The notes below the pieces were generated by a model. It did not search any database, was not told the DNA's origin, and saw only the letters and a program-made list of their open reading frames with translations. A DNA stretch of 64,000 bases from Phaseolus vulgaris (taxonomy: Eukaryota > Streptophyta > Magnoliopsida > Fabales > Fabaceae): positions 40,483,393 to 40,547,392 of the forward strand of contig NC_023756.2 of NCBI RefSeq assembly GCF_000499845.2, written 5' to 3'. How positions within the stretch are numbered: position 1 is the first letter of the stretch; each line of letters starts with the position of its first letter. Shown here in pieces: positions 55,992 through 64,000 of the stretch. The translations under genes and the position numbers were made by a program.

Positions 55992-58349
55992 CTACTTTAA
56001 TTCTCGGGTGGTCTTAGCCATTGATCGATATTCAGCCTTAGCAGAGGAGGCAAAAACCGTTTGTTGTTTCTGGGTTTTCCAAGAGATTGGGGAAGTGCCG
56101 AGTTGAATAAACCATTCGGTGAGAGATTTCCGTGTCAGTGGACAACTTGCCCAATCAGAATCACACCACCCAAAGAGTTGTAAGTTGTTCTCTCGAGGTA
56201 GGAGTATTCCTTGTCCAGGATGCCCCTTTAAATATCGAACAACACGAAGAGCAGCTTGCCAATGCTCGGAGCGTGGATTTTGCATAAATTGAGATAAAGC
56301 TTGGACACTGTAGGCAAGGTCAGGTCGAGTGAAACACAGATAAATTAACCTCCCAACAAGTCTACGATAAGTAGCCGGGTCAGAAAGAAAAGAACCAGTA
56401 GCGGAGCTCAATTTGTGATTTTCTTCACATGGTGTAGTGGCGGGCTTCGCACCCAACAATCCGACTTCAATAATGATATCTAAGGCATATTTCCTCTGAC
56501 AAAGGAAGATTCCGTTGGGGGAGCGAGCAACTTCAACCCCCAGGAAGTACTTGAGGCGGCCTAAATCTTTCATATGAAAGCATTGATTTAAGTAGCCTTT
56601 AAAACATTGGATGACAGTACCATTATTCCCTGCAATCACAAGATCATCAACGTAGACTAGCACAACCAACTGTATGTCATTATTATTGAGAGTAAACAGG
56701 GAATGATCCTTCGGGGATTGTTGGAAGCCGTAACGAGTGAGAGAAGAAGATAGTTTAGCAAACCAACACCTGGGGGCCTGTCGGAGGCCATATAAAGACT
56801 TTTGAAGCTTGCACACTGCCCCTGGTTGAGATTCTTGGAAGCCAGGAGGGAGTTTCATATAAACCTCATCATCAAGATCACCATGGAGAAACGCATTGTG
56901 AACGTCCATCTGATGAAGCTCCCAATCTTTTGCGGCTGCTACTGCTAGAGTTGTGCGAATGGTTACCGTCTTTACGACAGGAGAAAACGTCTCGTTGTAA
57001 TCCAAACCCTCCACTTGATGATTGCCAAGAATTACCAATCGAGCCTTGAATCTTTCAATTGTTCCATCCGAATTGTATTTGATTTTGTAGATCCATTTAC
57101 ACCCAAGTGCCTTCTTTCCAGGAGGGAGAGCGGTGAGTTTCCAGGTGTCATTGAGTTCGAGAGCATGAATCTCCTGTGCCATAGCATCACGCCACTGGGG
57201 TTCTCGGACCGCTTGAGAAAAGAACAGGGGTTCCTGCTCGGTGTGTAAAGAGGCAAGAAAACTTTGATGATGGTTAGAAAAGGAATCACAATTCACAAAA
57301 TCATGTATAGGATACGAAACACCTGAGGATTCTGTTGAAGGAGGTGACGGAACAGAGGGGCTTGATGGTATCGTGGTGGCTGTGACAAAATCGCGTAACC
57401 GTACGGAAGGCAGCTTCGCGCGATGCCCTCGCCCAAGGGGAACCGCGGCCGTCAGCGGTGGTGAAGAAACCGACGGCGCCGTCTCCGTCGGACGCGGTGG
57501 TGGATCCGCAGGTAGCGTCGAGGCTTCTATACACGGATCGGAGTCGTTGATAGTGTGGTCGAAGTCATCTGTGAGGGTAGCATCCTCCTTGGCTGGGATG
57601 GGAGATGCAATGGGTTGGTTGACGATGCATTCATCTAGATTTGAGGAGGCAACTTCATGAAGAAAATGTGGGTCCGTTCCAGTTTCTAAAGAGTTGGCAA
57701 TAATTGGGTTTTGCAATGGTGGTGCAGTGTCCATCTTTTTGGCTTCAAAATATGGAAATTTATTTTCGAAAAAATGTACATCACGAGAGACAAAGAAAGT
57801 TTCTGTTTCCAAATCAAATAATTTCCATCCTTTTTGGCCATATGGATACCCGACAAACACACATTTTCGGCTACGACTATCAAATTTATCCCGCTGTCTA
57901 TTTTGATTATGAGCATAACATAATGAACCAAATACTCGTAAGTGCGCGTAGCTGGGTACACATCCATGGATCACTTCATAAGGGGTTTTTCCTTTTAGAA
58001 TGGAGGATGGTGTGAGATTGATTAAGTAGCCTGCAGTCAAAACGCATTCCCCCCAAAATTTAATGGGAAGATTGCCTTGAAACCGTAATGACCGAGCAAC
58101 ATTCAGAATATGCCGATGCTTGCGTTCAACGCGTCCATTTTGTTGCGGGGTCCCGACACAGGAAGTTTGGTGAAGGATACCTTGTTGCATGAAATAGTGT
58201 TTTAGACACATGAATTCGGTTCCATTGTCAGAGCGAACCATTTTAACACATTTGTTGTATTGCCTCTCAACGAGTGTGAAAAATTTTTCAAAGTCACTGA
58301 TACCTCTGTTTTTTCTTTTAACAAATAGATCCAAACTGCCCGTGAACAA
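55992..58349 (-). pseudogene. Copia copy C pol: integrase C-terminal half, RT and RNase H
   Basis: The 785-codon frame begins inside integrase, carries the second D (VRSDNGTEF) and the E (NGRVERKHR), then the integrase C-terminal region (LRVFGSLCYAHNQ). A Pro/Ser-rich linker leads to the reverse transcriptase (WKLTALPPGKKALGCKWIYK; LVYVDDLVIAGN; KYFLGVEVARS) and RNase H (LFGWCDSDWASCP; SSAKAEYRSMA). It ends at the TAG at 55992. It overlaps the upstream frame by 148 bases because of a frameshift near 58300, so the true pol start lies upstream. Confidence 0.93.
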
Positions 58350-59929
58350 TCATCCACAATTGTCAAAAAATATGAAGCACCACAGGATGAAGGAGTTTTA
58401 TAAGGACCCCATAAGTCACAATGAATTAAATCAAAAATATTCAAAGCTTGATGCGCACTTAAGAAAAACTTATCTCTCGTTTGTTTCGATTTTTCACAAA
58501 CTTCACAAACTGTATTCAACTCATCACGAGTACATTTCCCACTTATATCAGGAAGCATTTGCACAATCTGAAATGACGGATGTCCTAATCTTTGGTGCCA
58601 AAGTGCTAGTTGATTTTCCATCTTGACATGACATGCTTGAGTCTTCCGTACCCCACGATACCAATAAAGCCCATCTTTCCGTTCACCTGCTCCAATCAGC
58701 GTCCTCGAAGTGCGGTCCTGTATAATACACAATTTATCAGTGAATGTTACAACACAATTTTCTTCATTCGTCAATTGAGGTACTGAAAGTAAATTGCATT
58801 TTAATTTGGGAACATAAAGGACATTTTTCAATTCAAGTCCTTCTTCAAGTTCGCAAGCTAGAACACGTTCACCATCGGGTAACCCTACGGGGCACCTTTG
58901 TATAGTTTCCTTTTCACTCAAATTTTCCAGTGACCCGGTCATATGGTTTGATGCCCCACTGTCAATAATCCACAAATCCCAAATGCTCTTACCAGTCATT
59001 TTCTCTGATTCATTTGATTTTTGTTTGCTGATCATATCAACCAGTACCTTCCATTGTTCATTGGTCAGACCTGCCATCTCAAGTTTCTTGTCGTCATTGT
59101 TGGCTTGACTGTTGCTTCCACTAGCGTGTGCCACATTTGCACGTGTCGGGTTACCTTTGTTTCGCATCCCTTGGCGTCCCCTGCCGTTCCATTTGCCTTC
59201 ACTTTTTGGTCTGTCACCCCACCATTCGGGATATCCGATCAATTGGAAGCATCCCTTCATGTCATGACCATTTTTACCGCAATGACTGCACGTCATTAAT
59301 TTTTCTACCATATCTCCACGCCCTTTTTCTTTGTAGTTGGCCTGCATAGCGAGACCCACGACCAACCCCCTTTCTTCCGTTGATTTGGCCATCATTCTCA
59401 CTCTTTCTTCTTGTACCAACATAGCATATACGCGGTTCAGAGACGGTAATGGATCTGAGGCCAGAATGTTTGATCTTACTGTCCCGTAGCTTGCGTCATC
59501 CAACCCCATAAGGAGTTGATGAACCTTCTCCTCCTCCCTTCGTTTTTCCAACTGAGCACCAATCCCACACTTGCATCCACCACACGTACAAGATGGAATT
59601 TTGTCACTGTTAGCAAGCTCATCCCAAAGGACCTTCAATTTTCCAAAGTAAGTTGCCACCACCATTCCCTCCTGCTTGCATCTTGACAAGTCCGACCTTA
59701 GTTGTTGAATTCTAGGTCCATTCACGATCGAGAATCTTTCTTTAATGTCTTCCCACAAGTTATGTGCGGTCTCACCATATGCTACTGTGGATCGTAAGCT
59801 TGGTTCAATGGTGTTTAGAATCCAAGATACAATCATGGACTGCACGGTCCACCAATCTTCAAGGTCGGGTGCCTCATCCTCTGGTTGGATATGCGTTCCA
59901 TCAAATGAAGCCCCATTTTCTCCGGGCAC
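58202..59929 (-). pseudogene. Copia copy C gag, protease and integrase N-terminal half
   Basis: The frame holds the main Gag domain (LEDWWTVQSMIVSWILNTI...LWEDIKERF), a Cys cluster CTCGGCKCG, a zinc knuckle CSHCGKNGHDMKGC, the protease site WIIDSGASNHM, the Gag-pre-integrase HHCC region (LWHQRLGHPSF ... CEVCEKSKQ), and the first catalytic D of integrase (HCDLWGPY). The protein sequence goes out of register after about 58300. There is no ATG at its upstream end: it is the continuation of the frame at 59901-60110 after a frameshift. Confidence 0.92.
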
Positions 59930-60110
59930 GAAGCGAGATCTTTACTGCTCTTGCCCATTCGTCGTAATTTTCTCCACGCAATTGGACTTGCGTGATTATG
60001 TTTCCGGGATTGTCACTCGCGTTGAGATCATATGACGAGTAGGTCTTCTTAGCACCTCCTCCTTCGTGCTCTGCTTTGTTGACATTATTCCTTTCTGGTG
60101 CATCTGCCAT
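59901..60110 (-). pseudogene. Copia copy C gag N-terminus
   Basis: The ATG at 60110 lies 51 bases inside the primer site and opens a Gag N-terminus with the standard LRGENYDEWARAVKISLRARRKWGFI-type segment (about residues 44-69), then stops at TGA. The next bases resume Gag sequence one frame over, and an extra T in ATTTGATGG (near 59905) explains the shift. Confidence 0.9.
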
Positions 60111-60161
60111 GGTTGTGCACCGTTGCCTTTGCTTTGTGTTTGTCGGGTATCAGAGTTTTGT

Positions 60162-60173
60162 GCTCTGATACCA
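60162..60173 (-). other. Primer-binding site of copia copy C
   Basis: TGGTATCAGAGC on the minus strand, directly next to the 5' LTR, complements the 3' end of plant initiator tRNA-Met. Confidence 0.95.
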
Positions 60174-60522
60174 TGAAAGAATATTCTCTGTTTTATTCAA
60201 TCTGTCTTTCATCTATAGCAATGATACATATATATAACCATAGCATTAGAACCGTACAGAACCGTACAGATTCTTTTTCTCACATAACATCTGTAATTAA
60301 GACTAATTATAGACCCATTAATAGTGATTATATTCCTATAATTAAGTCTAATTATAGACTCATTAATAGTTATTATATTCATGTAATTAAGTCTAATTAA
60401 GTCTAATAATGATTTTGTCCGGTAATACTCCTATAATTAGGTCTAATTATAGACTCATTAATAGTGATTATATTCCTGTAATTAAGTCTAATTAAGTCTA
60501 ATAATGATTTTGTCCGATAATA
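60174..60522 (-). repeat. 5' LTR of copia copy C, with a 95-bp extension
   Basis: 60174-60427 matches the other LTR (about two differences). 60428-60522 repeats the outer LTR end once more (from TATAATTAGG to TTTTGTCCGATAATA) and is directly followed by the target duplication GTAAT. Confidence 0.88.
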
Positions 60523-60527
60523 GTAAT

Positions 60528-61379
60528 CATCACTCATTTCAAATAAAATTAAAAACTTACAAAATATGAAATTAGATGAGAACAATCTCTATCTCTATCT
60601 TGATAAATATAAACCTTTTCCGGACTATATGCTTTCATAATCATTAGGAATGATAACAATTGTTAATATTTAATTAGATTATTTTTTTTGTTTACAATGT
60701 AAAATTTATATTTTTATTTGTTTTTATTTTTAATATTTGAAAATTATGAATCTTTTCTTCTTATTATCGTCTTTGTTGGATGATACTAGAGGAAACATGA
60801 TACTATCAACAAATTAATCTTAAAAGGATAAATGCTTTTTTCTTTAACATTAAATAATAATAAAAAGATTACAATTCAATGTTAAAGAGTAAAGAAAAAA
60901 AAATTCAACTGCATAAAGTTAAGAATAGAGAACTAAATTTATTAATTGTATTTTAACAATTTAAAAGAGGGATGAATACGAAAATGAGAAAGAAGAGTGA
61001 TGTATATATTCATTATCATCCACGTACCTAATTTAGGATGTCATACGTTGATCATACTTGTACCTAGTTAATCTAATAGATACTTTCTATCAATAAAAAA
61101 AATCGTTAAATAGAAATTAATTTTATAAAAAAAACAATTAATTATTATATTAATTTAATTGGATATTGTTTTAGAGACTAAAAAAATTATTGATATTTAA
61201 AATAGTTTATATTATTAATAAATAATTTCTATTTAATGATTTTCTTATATGCACCAACATCAAGATGAGTTTAGATAATACTTATAGGTCCAAATTTATT
61301 GTCTTATATAATAATAGCATCAAGCTTTTCATGGACTTAATGTTGCACAAAACAACCATGTTGGACTTGATTGTGTTAA
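60528..61379. other. AT-rich DNA with a small inverted-repeat element
   Basis: No gene is supported. Termini AAAATCGTTAAATAGAAATTA (61099) and its near reverse complement (61221-61243) bound about 145 bp of AT-rich sequence, suggestive of a MITE. Part of its interior (TAGTTTATATTATTAATA) also occurs in the CACTA-like stretch near 38630. Confidence 0.45.
61099..61243. repeat. MITE-like inverted-repeat element
   Basis: Inverted termini of about 22 bp with one or two mismatches enclose ~100 bp. There is no coding capacity and no clear target duplication. Confidence 0.5.
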
Positions 61380-64000
61380 CTATGTAAAGAACGATGTTCG
61401 TGGTGAGGGGTATGAAGAACTTGGAGTTGCACTTATTAAAGTTGGACTATGATAAGAGGTTTGTTTAATTTCTTGTTCTTCTAGTAAAAATCAACATGAG
61501 TGTACAAAACTGTCTTTAAGGATCTAGTGAGCTCAACCAACTCATCTTCAATTTATGAAGCTCAAACGAAGATCCCCTTTCCCTTGGCAAACTCACCACC
61601 CAAAAGACAAGTCCACATAAAAGCTCTAGTTTGTAACTCCTTACAAGAAGCAAACAAATTTTGTGAAGTCGTTAAGGTTATTACTTCCTTCTCAACATAG
61701 GTCAATGAAATATTTACCCTAAATGGAATTCTCCACCACGAAAATACGATGTCAAACTCATCCTGACATCAGACAATGAGTGTTAGGCTCTCTTTGGAGA
61801 ACATTGATGAGACAATGTGTGCTTCTTAAAGGACTTTTCATGCTTCTTATGTTTTTTTTCTTTTCAACATGAGGGGGGTGTTGGTTAGCTCGCATGACAA
61901 ACTCAATTTTCATTGTCTCCTAGAGATCCTATTAGGACCTTCTCGACATCTTTCCTATAGTGCAGCCTTAATTGGAGAAAGGGCGGTGTTTACCATGACA
62001 AATGAAATGCAAAGTGACATTCAACAAAGTTAACACCAAAATAAATTATAAGGATTCATATCATCTAAATCTACACAAAAATGAGGAGAAAAGTAAACAA
62101 TAATGTTCTGGGAGGTTAGCTTTTGCAGTAACTCATCTAAAATCTCTAAAATTCTATTATCATGGGTGATCATCATGGATCTCGGCCAATGACGATATCA
62201 GACGGGATCCCTAGTATAATAAAAAGGAAATTTGGACTTGTCACCATCATAAAAAAAATGACGACCAAACAACTCCACCACAACTTTGAAAAATCTACCC
62301 TTAAAGTTCTTATATGAAAAAGTATATTGTGCAAATAGATAACTTGTTGGCTATCCAATAAGTGACAACCATCCCACGGGATTGGTCACTGAGTGTTATA
62401 AAAGTGAAGAAACACTTAGGGTGATGGATTCAAATGTAACACATCGCATATTAAATGAAGGGCTTGCAACAAAGTCTAATTGTTGAGATAAAGATATGTG
62501 GGTGCAACGTTTAGAACTTGTAACACATGCATCGTAAACTTGTTGAAGGGAAAACATACATACACATCCATAAACAAACACATATACATATGGGAAAAAT
62601 CATTTGAAGCACCCTTGCAACCATGACACATGTTATCTTTCGATCTACACAATTCCAACTTTTGACGTGTTAGTTAGCATGGTCATGCTCCCAACAAAGG
62701 ATTAAATCACAAAGGACCATTTGTATTTTGATAAGCACTTGATTACACGAGAATCTACCCAATCGTACCTTGATTGCACATGCATATCAATCTCTGCTTG
62801 CTCAACGACCAAATCAACATTTTTGGTGGCGTGAGGTTATCACGAAATGAATTGTTAGTGACAGATAACATCTAGGAATATGAACTTATCCTTAATGGAC
62901 GAATCAAGGTGGCCACTCACTTGAAGAATCTAAAGCACTAAAAGAGGATTACATCATTAACCTGATAAAGAAACAAACTCTTTACAACTAGCCATTGTTC
63001 AAACCTTTAGAAAATACAAGTTGTCACATGAGAATGACTTGCACCCGTTTTTTTGTCAAAGAAAAATGAACACCAATTGTCGCGAACATTCTTCATCTAT
63101 TGAATCTCCGATATTCAATGGTCACAAAAATACAATTGTCTCACTTCTCTAGACACCATCAACCATCAAAACCACTCATGAAGTGAGCTGACAAAACATT
63201 GAGATTAGCCTAGTGACTTTTTTATACTCGCAACATCTAGAGTTTGGGAGGCCAGAACTAGATATTTGGACATAAGCACATAGACTACTTGTATAACCTG
63301 CAACCCACTTAGGTGCAAGTTTGTATTTTGAAGCTAAAAATTGAATGTAGGTTTTTAAAATCCAGTTTACATTACTAGTATACTAAACACATTGGGTTTT
63401 CAATTTCATGTTGTTAGAGTTATTTTAATCAACAAAAAGTCCAACAACCACACTCATTATTCCACTTTGATTCACATCCAACTTTCAAATTCTATTGTTG
63501 TCACTACCTCCGCATCTTAAAAGAGGTTTTTCGAGTTCACCTGTTTATTTGAAGATCCAACTCATTCTCTAACATGTGTTGTGCGACTTCAATTCTAACA
63601 TGGAAAACTTCTCTGTTGCCTTAATTCTTGAAGCCATATCTAGTAAGGTTCCCTCACTCTTCTTTGGTTTTTTATTTGTCAATGTTGTTAAGTTCCACTT
63701 GTTTCATATTAAACTCTTATGTGTTTCAATGTGTAAATCTTTGCTTTTGTAAAAATTGATCATATAAATCTATCTTTTGTACAATTTTGTATGATTTTGT
63801 AAGATTTTATTGTCTTGTTTTAGAACTATTTTATATTTAATTATATAATTTAATTTTTAATTACTTTGTATTTGAATTTAAAAAAATATTTGAATTTAGT
63901 TTAATTTAAAGAACACTTAAAATGTGTTTGTAGTATGTTAAAATTACTTTTTAATTATACTTTATGGATGTCGGTAAGTTCTAATAATTCACAAGTTGTG
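61380..64000. other. Unrecognised sequence of balanced composition, no intact gene
   Basis: From about 61380 to 63560 the base composition is more balanced than in other spacers, as in decayed coding or transposon DNA, but all frames are short and broken. A 66-codon plus-strand frame (61500-61700) and minus-strand frames near 62173-62658 have no domain I recognise. From 63560 to the window end the sequence is again AT-rich. It may be an old transposon or pseudogene. Confidence 0.4.

Larger units (their letters stand above)
55439..60522 (-). mobile_element. Nearly complete copia-type retrotransposon copy C, with three coding lesions
   Basis: The element lies on the minus strand and spans 5.08 kb. 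The 3' LTR is 55439-55692 and the 5' LTR 60174-60522. The target duplication GTAAT is at 55434-55438 and 60523-60527. The primer site is a perfect TGGTATCAGAGC complement immediately next to the 5' LTR. Gag, protease, integrase, RT and RNase H are all present in copia order. The 254 bp shared by both LTRs differ at only about two sites, so insertion is recent. Two frameshifts (in gag near 59905 and in integrase near 58300) and one TAG (55992) break the reading frame. Confidence 0.95.

Overview
The window is nuclear DNA of a flowering plant. The gene structures (a spliced CTF8 gene, two intronless ATL-type RING-H2 genes), the very AT-rich intergenic DNA and the load of Ty3/gypsy-Tat, Ty1/copia, LINE, hAT-like and CACTA-like sequences all fit a eudicot. 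A legume is my best guess, but the sequence does not prove it. There is no bacterial, organellar or viral genome signal. Only three host genes can be supported. The rest is transposable elements at several stages of decay and AT-rich DNA in which I see no genes.

Layout: 1-330, a degenerate 27-bp repeat; about 2069-2477, a solo-LTR-like remnant of a Tat-type element; 2779-4597 (+), CTF8, a small subunit of the alternative cohesion clamp loader, with an E2F-type site about 100 bp upstream; 9459-10475 (-), an ATL RING-H2 ubiquitin ligase; 16785-25112, a young full-length Tat-lineage Ty3/gypsy element on the minus strand (525-bp LTRs, TSD GTTTC); 27965-31475 (+), an old copia element without reverse transcriptase (TSD CTCAC); 36800-37780, an LTR remnant; 37790-38374, a hAT-like non-autonomous element; about 38950-40865 (-), a 5'-truncated LINE; 42331-43164 (-), a second ATL gene; 43551-45023, a 1.47-kb long-inverted-repeat (foldback-like) element just upstream of it; 46690-47455, an inverted relative of the 37-kb LTR remnant; 50107-53451 (+), a second copia copy with the same RT deletion; 55439-60522 (-), a nearly complete but broken copia element (TSD GTAAT). 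The rest is AT-rich DNA.

The host genes do not form a pathway. CTF8 acts in sister-chromatid cohesion and replication. The two ATL genes encode membrane-anchored E3 ligases with a shared C-terminal motif and may be dispersed paralogues pushed apart by about 32 kb of mobile DNA. The points most worth a second look are: (i) two independently inserted copia copies share one internal deletion that removes reverse transcriptase, which implies a non-autonomous family moved in trans; (ii) the Tat element carries a tandemly duplicated Gag zinc-knuckle segment, a single nonsense codon between its two RNase H domains, and a satellite-like array in its 3' untranslated region; (iii) a long hairpin-forming element lies about 390 bp upstream of an ATL start codon; and (iv) a repeat at the left edge is phased in codons. 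No wholly new system is evident.
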